Shown here: one piece after another, positions 23,693 to 38,688 of the stretch
Numbering within the stretch: position 1 is the first letter of the stretch
Layout of the letters: each line of letters begins with the position of its first letter
Assembly (NCBI GenBank): GCA_023053685.1
Contig: JALIGW010000003.1
Coordinates: forward strand, 140,056,626-140,120,625
Source of the DNA: Diadophis punctatus similis
Taxonomy: Eukaryota > Chordata > Lepidosauria > Squamata > Dipsadidae
DNA length: 64,000 nt
Direction: 5' to 3'
The notes under the pieces: generated by a model
The model's input: the letters and a program-made list of their open reading frames with translations, nothing else
Told to the model about the DNA's origin: nothing
The model's database searches: none
Made by a program: the position numbers and the translations under genes

Positions 23693-24507
23693 GTAATTCC
23701 TCCTTCCCGGTCTCTGGGGGCTGAGTTTCTTTTCTGCGCTGCGGGACGGGGGTGCGCTCCCTGAAAGAAGGGCACCGTGGCCGCTTTTGTATGCGACGTC
23801 TCTCCCCAGTGCCACAAACTTTTATCTTTTTTTCTCCTTTTCCCCCGGCGGGAAGCCACCATGGCCCGGCAGCAGGGGGGATTGGGAACAAGTAGGGCGT
23901 CCCCAACTGATCTAAGTAAACCTCGGGGGTGGTAGTTGCCCTCCGATTAAGGGGGGGATTACTGGGGGAGGGGGGCAGTCTCCTTCCTTTGCCTTAAGGC
24001 AGGAACAAAGAGGCCGGCGTTGCAAGCAGCGCCCTGGCACGGGAGAACTAAGGATCTGGCGGCGTGGTTCGTGTGAATGCGCCAGAAGGCAGGCCGGGTT
24101 TCGACCCTGCTCTCCCCGGCGGTGGGGGATCAGGGTCTGAGCAGACAGCATGGCCGTGGGGAAGAGGAAGGTTCTCTGTCCCGCTGGTCGCTTTTTCGCT
24201 TCACCCCCGGACTCGGTGGTGACGTTTCGCACACGTGCGCCGAGGCCGCGTTTGTGACTGGGAGCCGGGCGAAGGAGGGAGAGAGAGAGAGGGAAGGAGG
24301 GGGCACTGATCCGAGCGGGGGGGAGGGGGGACACACCAGAGCCTTCCTCTGGCCTGAGCAACCACACAGAACTGCACACATAACACAACAGGGTGCGCGC
24401 CTGTGCCCGCCTCGCCGCCTCTCTCGCCCACAGACACGCGGCCCTTCCCGATTCTCAACTCTTGGAGCTGTCGGGAAGGGGAGGGGGGGCATTGTTAGCC
24501 TTTGGAA

Positions 24508-24522
24508 ATGCCCCTGCAGCAG
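24508..24522 (+). CDS. E2F3: E2F3b, exon 1b coding part (five codons)
   Basis: ATG CCC CTG CAG CAG followed by splice donor GTAGGT. It encodes MPLQQ and joins in phase 0 to exon 2 (AKRRLEL), matching the known E2F3b start MPLQQ. The context before ATG has G at -3. It lies 816 bp downstream of exon 1a inside the CpG island, so E2F3b would come from its own promoter in intron 1a, as in mammals. E2F3b lacks the Ala-rich N-terminus of E2F3a. Confidence 0.88.
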
Positions 24523-26819
24523 GTAGGTTAGGGAAGCGGGTCGTGGTGGGGTGGGGGTCGTGGTGGTGGGGGGGCAGTTAAGGTGCTGCCTGCAACAGTC
24601 GCTCCCCGAAGTGAGCAGATTCCGCTCGCCCAACAGAAATTCCCCTCAAGGGAAGGCTCCCTCTTCTGTTTCCGGGGAGGGGATGTGAAGTTGGGGTACT
24701 AAGTTCACCCACCCACCCAAAGTGTCCCCTCGTGGCCCTAGGTATCCCTTCTGCTAAAATTACCGTTATGGAAACCCCCGCACTTTCCCCCCCTCCCTCA
24801 TGTTTTCCTCTGGAGTTGAGTTCTGGCGTTTCTGCTGTCACTGGAGATGGTTCCCTCAAAGTTGGCCGGTTCGAGTAACTGCTTCAGGCCAGCCACCGTT
24901 TTGCCTGCCTGCTTATACTATATGAAATGTCTTTGGGGTGAGGTGGGTAGGCTTCCAAATGAAGCCTTCCCTTTCTTGTTCCTCAACTTTCAACACCCCC
25001 CCCCTTTCCTGCTAAGTATAATTTGATTATGTCTTGGCTGTTACCCTGAGGAGAGCAAAGGGTAATTGAGGGTGTTGGAGGGGGGGTAGGATTAGTTGGA
25101 AAACCCTGTTGGGTTAAACTAAGAAGTGTGAGAATGTTTGGGTGTTGTGGAATAATTTAACTCCTTGTGTCCTCGGTGCTCTTTTCTGAAATGGTTCTTG
25201 GAGGCTCTTCCCCCCCCCCCCCCAAATTCCTGCTTGTTGTAAACAAATACACTTGTCATCCGACTTGGTATATATCGCTCAGAAGTTGAAATGAAAATTT
25301 GGATAAAAGCGCGGAATGGAGATATGGGGGAAGACAGAAAGAAAATAAAGGTTTCCCCTTTGGACAAGTGGGAGGCAATATAGGTAAGCAAAACAAAATG
25401 AAGAGAATAGCTGTGGTCTTGAATTCTAGGCCACCCCATCTTGGGCCTTGCTCAGAAACCTTTTCTGGCGAGGCTTATTAGATTTCAAGGCCTTTCACAG
25501 GTACAGTCAGAAGGCTACACAGATTTATTCTGCAAAGCTTCTTCGCAGCAAGCATATGTTGTTGGTCGTGGGCCTTTGCATTCCTTTTCTTTTCCCTCCT
25601 TGTAATATATGTTTAGATGATCAGCTTTCATATGGTTTACCTTTTGAGCCATTCTTTGAAGCTAAAAGGTCAATTATCTGTGCCCCCATATGACTGGTTT
25701 TATTATTATATCTGTTTGGTTTATCTTGGCTAGAGAAATTCACTCTAGAGAAGGCTGTAGCCAGACTACCGTATAGAGCAAGATCAAAACCCAATCATAC
25801 ATTGTTTGTGTCATAGATAATCAGAGTTGACACTTGATTGAAACTGTCTTATTACTTAAAACCAATTAAAGCAATTAGGGTTATATTAGCATCTTTTTTA
25901 AAAAAATGCATATTCAGTTTTATGTTTTTGTAATAAGAATGAAAATATGAAACAGTAAAAATAGAAAAATGAAAACAAAAGAGCAGTGATTTAAATTTCT
26001 TTCCTAAAAAGTATGATGTGCATTTCTGTATATGGGATAGTGATGTGATATGAAAGAAAACCCTGATGGCACAATCAGAGTTATGCTAATAATTCTAAAC
26101 ATATCTAAATTGTGTCGAATACTAGAAAATTGTTTGCCCAGCTCTGTTTCTGAATATTTATTGGTTCAATAAAAGTACTTTGTACCAGTATTAATCCATG
26201 TTCCAGTTTTATAATAAACTGTGTTGCATGGGTTCCTAATATGGCGACTTTCAGATGTTACTGAATCAAAACTTCTTTCTACTGGCTGTGCTAGTTACAG
26301 CAACATCTGGAAGGATGCACATTATGCATCTATGAATGGTTTAGTGTGAGATATTCACTTTTATACTCACAAGTTATGGTTTAAACAACCCATGACATAG
26401 TGGATGTATGAACTTAAATCTGTTGAATAACAGATGACCATCTGCTTAGGATATCTGTTTCTAATAATGGGGTTTGTGCAGATCTTTTTTTAAATTAAAG
26501 AACAGTCAATTTATATTCTTATGGCAGTGTCCTAAATTGTAGCTATTAAAATTACAGTATTAAGCAAGTGTACAATCTATGTTGCAGTGTTCCTTCTGTT
26601 CAGACACACTGTGTATTTCTAATCATCATGACTGCCATGGTAATTTAGGTCCCGCAATGAAGAGTAAGGTATCCTTATCCAACTTGATGTTTCCCATATA
26701 TGTTGGGATTTCCATACCCAGAATCCCATTATAGTTCCAGCGTGTTTAGAATGAGATGGGAAGTACTAGAAATTGTTTGCAGGATCACTTTCTCCATCTC
26801 TGCTCATCTCACCAGATCT
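24523..26819. other. E2F3 intron 1, proximal part
   Basis: The CpG island fades by about 24,900; the rest is AT-rich with homopolymer runs. No exon or clear transposon. The open frames here are chance ones. Confidence 0.4.
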
Positions 26820-27150
26820 AATAGAAGGGACATGTTCTAAATCTCTTCTATCAAACAGTATCTTGAACCCTGAAGTCATACCTTCTCAGTAGGACCACCT
26901 GCCCTATGGAACAGCACTCCCTCCAGAGATTCAGATGGCCTCCACTCTGTTTTGCATTGAATACATGGCTGTTTTTCCAGGCCTTTGGGTCAGGAATTTA
27001 GATCAGCTCTGCTACTGCTGGTGTACTAGTTTGTTTATTTATCCTTGGGCATCAGGGTTATACGTTGTAAAGTATTTTTGTTCTTAATTTTTGTACACTG
27101 TCCAGAGTCACCTGTGTGAGATCAGTGACCATATAAATCACACAGATAAA
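26820..27150 (+). repeat. Old LINE 3' end fragment
   Basis: The run GGAACAGCACTCCCTCCAGA and TGGCTGTTTTTCCAGGCCTT matches the layout of the better-kept LINE end at 49672-50273 (CTGGAACCAACTCCCTCCAG, then ACATGGCTCTTCCTGCAGG). It ends in CCAGAGTCACCTGTGTGAGA and a TAAATAAA tail. Highly diverged. Confidence 0.5.
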
Positions 27151-27269
27151 TAAAGCAGTTTTAGTCATTGTTTGCAGTTGCAGCTTTCAAGGTACCCTTG
27201 AAGGACCCCTCTCAGTGTCAAGAAAAATCTGTACACAGCTGAGTTTGATTACATATACCAAGAAACAGA

Positions 27270-27604
27270 GGGCCCCAATGTCTCAGCAGTTATGACGGTG
27301 GTCTTGTTGGTTGGAAAGCTGACAGCCCAGGTTCGAGGTCCGAGCACCACACAACAGGGTGAGCTCCTGTTACTTGCCCCAACTCTTGCCACCTAGCAGT
27401 TTGAATGCATGCAAATATAAGTAGTTAAATAGGTACCACTTTGGTGGGAAGGTAACAGCCTTCCGTGCCCCTCGGTGTATTGTCATGCTGGCCATGACCG
27501 CAGAAGTGTCTTCAGACAACATTGGCTTCCTCAGCTAAGAAATGGAGATGAGCACAACCCCCTAGAGTTGGATACGACTGGACAGGGAAAATCTGGACCT
27601 TTAT
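27270..27604 (+). repeat. Sauria-type SINE
   Basis: tRNA-like head with a B-box (GGTTCGAGGTCCGAGC), the body CACACAACAGGGTGAGCTCC and ATAGGTACCACTTTGGTGGG, and a BovB-like tail CCCCTAGAGTTGGATACGAC. This layout is that of the lepidosaur Sauria SINE and is one reason to place the window in a squamate. Diverged but nearly full length. Confidence 0.8.
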
Positions 27605-27643
27605 ACCAAGAAACAAAGAACACAGCCTCACTAAAATGAAGTA

Positions 27644-27873
27644 CAGGTAGTCCTCAACTTAAAATTGTTTGAAGTTATGACAGATCCCCAAAATGACCCG
27701 CCCACCCCCCAAAACTGCCCCATAATGAACAATGGGTTTGCTTAATGACCACTTACCTGCTGCATAAAAGGTGGTAAAATTGGATACAGTCAAGTGATCA
27801 CCTACTTTACAATTATCACACCTTATGACTAAAATTGTGGGCTCAATTGCAATCCTAATTCAAGGATTATCTC
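27644..27873. mobile_element. TA-target MITE, internally deleted, split by a hAT element
   Basis: Left end CAGGTAGTCCTCAACTTA belongs to the family at 2109-2501. The right part ends CAAGGATTATCT just before a hAT-like MITE, and the terminal GGACTACCTGTA appears again on the far side (28004-28016). Confidence 0.75.
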
Positions 27874-27874
27874 A

Positions 27875-28005
27875 CAGGTGTCAAACTCACAGTGTCATGT
27901 TGCCGTCACATGATATATCATGGCGTTTTCCCCCTTTGCGGAACTGGGGTGGGCATGGCCTGCGCGTGAAGCATCCAGCCTGGGGGCTGACATTTTGACA
28001 CCCCT
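27875..28005. mobile_element. hAT-like MITE (AGGTGTCAAACTC ends) nested in a TA-target MITE
   Basis: Ends CAGGTGTCAAACTC and TTTTGACACCCCTG are inverted repeats. Flanks GATTATCT and GACTACCT agree at 6 of 8, both differences being C/T changes, consistent with an 8-bp duplication of the host MITE's own end. Short GC-richer body. Confidence 0.65.
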
Positions 28006-28016
28006 GGACTACCTGT

Positions 28017-29231
28017 ATATTAACTTGGGCATTACTTTTCTATCTTGTTATCTTTGTTGTATGTGTTTACATGCAGTAAGAAAAATAACTGAATATTTGG
28101 TCCTTCCATATTTTTAGCAACTGCTTCTGGTTGACTTTCTGCTCTAGAGCTGAATAGATGAATAGAAAAATGTATGTGAACATAAATGCCAAAACACATG
28201 TCCATGAAAAGAATGGGATTCTATATGCATATTACTTGATAGATGAGGAACAGAGGGGACATTCAGGGTGTATGTTAGAATTCACATGGATGAATTAAAG
28301 CAAACATCTACCACAGTGGTGTGACAGTTTCAAATGTTAAAGTATCTAGCTTATATTTCCTCATATCAAGAAAAGTGCTGATTAGAATCTCACAATATGC
28401 ATTTTTCTAATTTAAATGATACATGGTGGGAAATTATTGGCATCAAAAAATGCTGCTTAAGATTTTAAAATGTCAGCTTTGCAGACAATTGCACGATACA
28501 TAGATACAAGCAGATCAGCAATATCAAAATTAGTCATCTGTGATACATCACTGACCTAAAAGTGAGTGAAGAAGAGAGCTACTGTACATTTTGCAGAAGC
28601 TTCCTTCTTTGGCTATCTAAAGCACATATTTGCAGATCATCAGGCAGATGGTTATGTTCATGCTTGCAATAAATTGGTGCAGATACCCAATAAAAAAGGT
28701 TCTTCATGCTGTCAATACTTCCCATAGAAATTAAAGAAGGAACAGGATTTTTGCCCATCTCTAACCTTGATGTAAAGAGACAAATAGATCTAAAAATTCT
28801 GACTGATTAAAAGCTGAAAGTCAAGTACTTGTAAGTACCACTGGAAAAGTTTAGTCTAATTACCCAAATAAAAGCAGTTTCAGTTTGCTTCTCATGTTTA
28901 CCTATTAATACTTTAACCATGGTTTACTCAAAATTTACTTTCTGTTTTCTTATGCACATAACCATAAACTAACCACAATGTCTGCATTTGCATAACACTT
29001 TAGTCTAAATCGTGACTGCCTAGTTTGCAAGGATAGTTGTACTACATCTTCAAAAATTAGTTAGGTGCCATCAAATGAAGGGTGGCTTTGTGACTGCATA
29101 GATAAATACTGTTTTGACCTACCTCAAGTTATAACCTAAATCATGGACAGTTTTACACATTTTTGGTTTGTTTATTTATGCATTGTATTACTCCTTTTCT
29201 GTTCCCCTTATATCTGCCAAGCATAGTCATG
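28017..29231. other. E2F3 intron 1, nothing recognised
   Basis: AT-rich; no exon, RNA gene or transposon supported. Confidence 0.4.
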
Positions 29232-29239
29232 TTCTAGCC

Positions 29240-29665
29240 CAGTGATGGCGAACCTTTTTCTTCTTGCGTGCCAAAAATGGGAGTGTGTGTGTGTGCTAGC
29301 ACGCGCGCCCGCCCGCACACAATCCCGCCACACTGCATACGAGCAACACCCCCCCCCCCCGTTGGGCCTTTTTTCACCCTCAGGCTTCCCTGAGGCCTCG
29401 AGTGCAAAAAATGGCCCAACGGGCAAACTGGAAGTTCGGAAAAATGGACTTCCGGTTTGCCCGTTGGGCCGTTTTTCGCCCTTTGGAGGCTTCAGGGCGC
29501 TTCCCTGAAGCCTGGGAAGGGCAAAAACGGCCTTTCCCAAGGCCGAAAATCAGCTGGCCAGCGCGCGCATGCATATGGAGCTGACATAGGGCAACGCCTC
29601 ACGTGCCCTCAGATATGCTCCGCGTGCCACCTTGTGGCACGTGTGCCATAGGTTTGCCATCACAG
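29240..29665. mobile_element. Non-autonomous hAT element (CAGTGATGGCGAACCT family)
   Basis: Ends CAGTGATGGCGAACCT and AGGTTTGCCATCACAG. Flanks TTCTAGCC and TTTTAGCC are an 8-bp duplication with one change. The centre has an inverted pair around CTTCCGGTTTGCCCGTTGGG. GC-rich and non-coding. Confidence 0.9.
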
Positions 29666-29673
29666 TTTTAGCC

Positions 29674-31185
29674 CATCATCTGCTAGCATCACATATACAA
29701 AATAGGTAAGTTTCTATTTGCTAGTTATTGCCTTCAGGAAGCAATGCTACAGGATGAGCCAGCTGGTTCTTCATGCTATCTTTGGATCCATAATTTAAGA
29801 TTGACGACTACCTACTATTTTTTTTCAGTGTCCAGATTTTACAGGCACATTGCCACTGGGAGGACCATTGTTTAAACTATTACGATCTTTATTGTCACTT
29901 TATCCTTCAAATGCCCTTATCCTCTATGATCTTACTTAAATTTCTCTTTCCTCCCTGCAATTATTCTCCTTTTTCTTCACTGTTATTCCTGGTCTATCCA
30001 TAAGCTATTACCCCTTCCCAAAATTATCACCTTCGCATTACTATACTTAATATACTTATACTGGTTGACATTTTTATCTTTAATATTCGTTAAGAATATA
30101 AAGTCAAAAGGGAATTTCATAATTATTTTTTAAAAAACTTGTTAACAAAATGGTATTTGCACACATCTCAAACGTATCCTTGTTTTGGACTTCTGATCTC
30201 AGCTGTCATACTCTTATAACATTTGCTGTATTGAGTTAAAAAACTACAGGAACAATATACATTCTTATTTTCTTTCACTTGCTATTCTGAACCACTTTTT
30301 CTTACCTCAGTCCTCATAGTAGCTTTTTATTCAATTGTAAAGATTTTTTTAGAAGAATAATCAAAAATTAGGACATAGACAAGAGTCTTAATATATTTTG
30401 TATTTTGGCATGATTAACGCTATCAAAGGCATTATCTATAAAGCAAAGAGAAGCCACCTATTTTGGTTTTCTTCATTACCCTTACATTAATTATCTGATC
30501 TCATATATTTTCTATTACTGAAAAGAGCAATTTAAAAAAATCTATAACAAATATATCAAATTAAATGATAGCTGCCCAGAGTCACTATTTGGCTGTACAA
30601 ATATATTTAATAAATAGAAATATAGCTACAATATATGTCAGAACATAAAAAATATAAAGTTAAGTAAAACAATACTTGGACTTATTCCACTTTGAAGGCA
30701 TAATTTACATTGCATTATTGGATCTATAGAGGATATGTATAATTTCAATAATCTCATTTATAATGGATTTTAATATAGGCTTTCCATTTCACTTGAACCT
30801 TATTTGTCTCTGTTCTCTTTTGTGATTATTAATGAGATCCTATGTTAGCTTTAAATGTCCTTGTGATTTCTCCCACTCTTAAAAATACATCTCATCTTTA
30901 TTTTATTTTTTCCTCCTCTATTGACATTTCTGATTCAGGTGCATTTCCTTGTACTCTTAGTTGAAGTTGGAAAGCTATTTTAAGTCATTATTTGCCCTTT
31001 TGGTTGTCCAAGATTTTCATCCTTTCATTTTTCTTTGGTTAACATGATAGCTTGTTTTGAAGCTGATTTGGATGTCTTTTCCTGTTTAAAACTTTGGGAA
31101 GTTTTTTTGTTGATTACATTTTTCCATTTTTTATTACTTAGTGATTTTAATGTTGTCCATCAAGTAATACACAGCCTGTGTTTAA
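29674..31185. other. E2F3 intron 1, nothing recognised
   Basis: AT-rich sequence without recognisable features. Confidence 0.4.
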
Positions 31186-31275
31186 GTCGTTTGAATAGAA
31201 TTCTTTATTGGCCAAGTGTGATTGGACACACAAGGAATTTGTCTTTGGTGCATATAGCGGTGTTAGCAATAAACA
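31186..31275 (-). repeat. LINE 3' tail, antisense (CR1/L3-like)
   Basis: AATAGAATTCTTTATTGGCC followed by AAGTGTGATTGGACACACAA and GGAATTTGTC is a block I recall from snake genomes as the end of a CR1/L3 LINE, with an AATAG repeat seeded at its tail. Only the terminal part is present. Confidence 0.5.
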
Positions 31276-31818
31276 GTTATGTTGACCTATTTTTTGCATT
31301 ATCACATTTGCCCATTTTAAATGTTCCTGTAATTCCAGATTTTACCATTTCTCCAAATTCAGCATTTCAGTTAACTATCAGTACACCCTTCCTTGATGTT
31401 GTATTTAGCACTTCTTGAACTGTGTCATAGAATTCTCAATGTCTTCCATATTATATTTGTAGTAGGCATATATACTAGCATTACACAGATGTTCAAAGAA
31501 TATTCATTACTTATAATAGGTATGATCTAATCATGTATTGGGGTTATAACCAAACATATGTTTAACATTGTCTTTTTTGTTATTGTAATACTTTATTTCT
31601 TCATATGGTCTCATGCCACTATTAAGGGTCATCTGTTTACTTGTTCCTAAAACATTCAATTTACTTCATTACTATTTTGATAACATCAGGATTTCCCTTG
31701 TTTGTCCTTCTCACATTGAATATTCTGATTGTTCATGTCCCTGTAAAATTACTGTAGGCACCATTAAGATCTTGTTGGTTTAATTTGGCCATGTCATCAC
31801 CAGATTTACCTATGAGTA

Positions 31819-31954
31819 CCCTGTTTCCCCCCAAATAAGACTTCCCCTGATAATAAACTCAATCAGGCTTTTGAGTGTATGGCAATAAGGTCAAGGGCTT
31901 ATTTCAGGGTTCAAAAAAATATAAGACAGGGTCTTTTTTTCGGGGAAACACGGG
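31819..31954. mobile_element. TA-target MITE, CCGTGTTTCCCC family, short form
   Basis: Starts CCCTGTTTCCCCCC after TA and ends CGGGGAAACACGGG before TA. The interior is close to the copy at 19539-19673. Non-coding. Confidence 0.85.
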
Positions 31955-31955
31955 T

Positions 31956-36099
<4,144 letters not shown>

Positions 36100-36299
36100 G
36101 TGTTTCCCCGAAAATAAGACATGTCCCGAAACTAAGCCCCACAGGGCTTTTTCGGGACATGCCTTGAAATAAGCCCCCCCCCCCGAAAATAAGCCCCCCC
36201 ACTACTTCCGGGGGAAAGGGGGGGGACATGCCGGGAGCCGCTCTTTTTGCGGCGGCACTCTTTTGGCCCCGAAAGAGAGAGAGAGAGATCTCTCAAGAA

Positions 36300-36690
36300 G
36301 TTTCCCTGCAAAGACCTGCTGAAAAGAGAAGCCGCGAACTTCCAGACGCTGGTAAATTGAGCGCCTCGCAGCCCGGCCCTTCCCTGCATTCCCCCCCAAA
36401 TTGATTATCTTACCAGCGTCTGGAAGTTCGTGGCTTCTCTTTTCAGCAGGTCTTTGCAGGGAAACTCCTTCAATGTAAAGGAGAAGTTCTCGCGAGTGCG
36501 AAAAGTTGTTAATTGGTTGCACTCGCGAGAACTTCTCCTTTACATTGAAGGAGTTTCCCTGCAAAGACCTGCTGAAAAGAGAAGCCACGAACTTCCAGAC
36601 GCTGGTAAGATAATCAATTTGGGGGGGAATGCAGGGGAGGGCCGGGCTGCGAGGCGCTCACTTTACCAGCGTCTGGAAGTTCGCTGCTTC
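36300..36690. repeat. Palindrome P1 with nested sub-palindromes
   Basis: Arms 36328-36499 and 36519-36690 are 172 bp each with a 19-bp loop and no net indels. Inside, a 56-bp unit (GTTTCCCTGCAAAGACCTGC to GACGCTGGTAA) occurs as + (36300-36355), inverted (36410-36465), + again (36553-36608) and a partial inverted copy (36663-36690). A palindrome is thus nested in each arm. CTCGCGAG flanks the loop. Confidence 0.9.
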
Positions 36691-36759
36691 CCTGTCACCG
36701 CCTTCCTCACTCACGTCGCGCCCCGCCCCATCCCCCGCCCGGTGGTCAAAGTCCTTCAA

Positions 36760-36874
36760 AGCATTTTAAAGGGATCCGTTTTGCCTGCCATGAAGGGAAC
36801 CAATGTTCCCCGAAGAAAAGGAGGCAAGCATTGGTTCCCTTCATGGCAGGCAAAACGGATCCCTTTAAAATGCT
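36760..36874. repeat. Palindrome P2
   Basis: 46-bp perfect-looking arms (AGCATTTTAAAGGGATCC to GGAACCAATG and the inverse) around a 23-bp loop at 36806-36828. Similarity runs about 10 bp further out on both sides with mismatches. Confidence 0.9.
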
Positions 36875-36938
36875 TCGATGGACTTTGAAGCATTTTGAAG
36901 GGACACCCTCCTACCTCGATCGCGTTCTTCGATCTTCT

Positions 36939-37034
36939 CTCCACGGCAGCCCATTCTGAAAGAGAATGCCTCACGAGTTGGAGAACTTTGAAAGCCTCGC
37001 GAGGCGTTCTCTTTCAGAATGGGCTGCCGTGGAG
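36939..37034. repeat. Palindrome P3
   Basis: 39-bp arms from CTCCACGGCAGCCCATTCTG inward, around an 18-bp loop (36978-36995). The two arm differences seen are both CpG decay (CACGAG against CGCGAG, and AATGCC against AACGCC). Its right end overlaps the start of P4 by three bases (GAG). Confidence 0.88.
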
Positions 37035-37114
37035 GGAAACCCCAGAGCTGTCAAACTCCAGTAAGTGGTGCGTTTCGCGGTTCTGCGGAGTTTGGAGCTT
37101 TGGGGCGAAGGATG

Positions 37115-37362
37115 GGGCGGGGCGGCGAGCGAGCGACCGAGGTGGCGGCAGAAGGGGCAGCAGAAGAGCGCGGAGCCCAAGAGCGAGATCCCAGCGGTCA
37201 GCAGGAGCCCCGAGTAGAAAGCGCTGGCCGCTGTGCCCAGGCGGAACGGCTCCCCCTTGAGTTCGGAGCCCAGCGAAAAGCACTTGAGACCCACCGGGGC
37301 GGCGCTCAGCGCGCAGGCAAGCAGGAGGTAGCTGGAGAGCGCGGCGCAGGCTCCCACTTCAT
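37115..37362 (-). pseudogene. Captured host gene 5' part, left-arm copy
   Basis: Mirror image of 38353-38600. It reads on the minus strand as the same transmembrane-rich peptide (LGSELKGEPFRLGTAAS and neighbours) and carries the same start-proximal deletion, so capture and deletion came before the palindrome formed. Confidence 0.6.
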
Positions 37363-38352
37363 CCTCCGCGTCTCCTCCGCTGCCTGCGCCTCCTCCTCCC
37401 TGCCTCGCCTCCTCCGCCTCCCTTCTGTCCTCCTCCTCCCGTGTCCTCCTCGCCGTCATCGGCCCTTGCCGGGGAGGCGGCCGCCACGTGTTGCGGGAAC
37501 ATAATGCTGGGGATGGCAGTGGCGAGAAGGGAGAGTCCCGAATGCGCCGCCACCGGTGCCGCCGTTGCTCTGGCTGCTACCGGCACAGCGGCCGCCGCTG
37601 TCACCGCTGCTTCCTCTCTGCAGGCAGCCGGCAAGAACGGCTCACGCACCAGCTTTTTCCTCCCCGCCCTGCTTCCTCCTGCTCTCTCTTATTGAAGCGG
37701 CTGCTGCGGCTGCTGCTCTCTTGCTCGCCGCCGCCGCTACTGCTGGGAGCCGATGAATTATTGATGGCAGCAAGCTCGAGGCAAAAGAGGGGCTTAGCTT
37801 AGTCGGGAGGATCTCTGTGCTTCTTTGTAATAACGGGTGTTGACTCCTGCGTTTTAAAGCCACCTCTTGCCAGTCGCCCTTTGGCACGGCTGGCGCACAG
37901 AGATCCTCCCGACTAAGCTAAGCCCCTCTTTTGCCTCGAACTTGCTGCCATCAATAATTCATCGGCTCCCAGCAGTAGCGGCGGCGGCGAGCAAGAGAGC
38001 AGCAGCCGCAGCAGCCGCTTCAATAAGAGAGAGCAGGAGGAAGCAGGGCGGGGAGGAAAAAGCTGGTGCGTGAGCCGTTCTTGCCGGCTGCCTGCAGAGA
38101 GGAAGCAGCGGTGACAGCGGCGGCCGCTGTGCCGGTAGCAGCCAGAGCAACGGCGGCACCGGTGGCGGCGCATTCGGGACTCTCCCTTCTCGCCACTGCC
38201 ATCCCCAGCATTATGTTCCCGCAACACGTGGCGGCCGCCTCCCCGGCAAGGGCTGATGACGGCGAGGAGGACACGGGAGGAGGAGGACAGAAGGGAGGCG
38301 GAGGAGGCGAGGCAGGGAGGAGGAGGCGCAGGCAGCGGAGGAGACGCGGAGG

Positions 38353-38600
38353 ATGAAGTGGGAGCCTGCGCCGCGCTCTCCAGCTACCTCCTGCTTGCCT
38401 GCGCGCTGAGCGCCGCCCCGGTGGGTCTCAAGTGCTTTTCGCTGGGCTCCGAACTCAAGGGGGAGCCGTTCCGCCTGGGCACAGCGGCCAGCGCTTTCTA
38501 CTCGGGGCTCCTGCTGACCGCTGGGATCTCGCTCTTGGGCTCCGCGCTCTTCTGCTGCCCCTTCTGCCGCCACCTCGGTCGCTCGCTCGCCGCCCCGCCC
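38353..38600 (+). pseudogene. Captured 5' end of a transmembrane-protein gene (TMEM271-like), right-arm copy
   Basis: GC-rich leader, then ATG AAG TGG at 38353. After a frame break comes about 80 codons: ACAALSSYLLLACALSAAPV, GLKCFSLGSELKGEPFRLG, then FYSGLLLTAGISLLGSALFC. Two hydrophobic stretches look like membrane segments. From memory this resembles the N-terminus of vertebrate TMEM271 (MKW...GACAALSS). If so, about 10 bases just after ATGAAGTGG are missing, which breaks the frame. No intron is visible. The downstream frame runs to a stop at 38706-38708 outside the homologous part. Gene identity not verified. Confidence 0.55.
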
Positions 38601-38688
38601 CATCCTTCGCCCCAAAGCTCCAAACTCCGCAGAACCGTGAAATGCACCACTTACTGGAGTTTGACAGCTCTGGGGTTTCCCTCGGCTA

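Larger units (their letters stand above)
22690..24700. promoter_or_regulatory. E2F3: CpG island spanning the E2F3 promoters and first exons
   Basis: CpG-dense, GC-rich DNA holding the E2F3a promoter, exon 1a, the intervening E2F3b promoter and exon 1b. A canonical E-box CACGTG at 24232-24237 with a nearby TGACGT lies 270 bp upstream of the E2F3b start and is a candidate element for that second promoter. The island's edges are estimated by eye. Confidence 0.75.
37032..38683. repeat. Palindrome P4: 789-bp arms, 74-bp loop
   Basis: Left arm 37032-37820 and right arm 37895-38683 have identical length and mirror about 37857.5. I saw four differences, three of them C-to-T at CpG in the right arm, so identity is about 99.5%. 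Arms are GC- and CpG-rich. Frames mirrored between the strands (for example 37359-37649 minus and 38066-38356 plus) encode the same peptides. The loop (37821-37894) is ordinary sequence. Confidence 0.93.

Noticed and set aside
23267..24633. Several 90-180-codon frames on the minus strand over the E2F3 CpG island
   Set aside because: Rich in Arg/Pro/Gly/Ser, as expected from GC-rich antisense DNA. No motif, and the plus strand carries the recognised E2F3 exons.
37019..37504. Overlapping 80-160-codon frames on both strands at 36,900-38,700
   Set aside because: They are mirror images created by the palindrome and by GC-rich composition. Only the membrane-protein-like part is interpreted, and as a captured, broken fragment.
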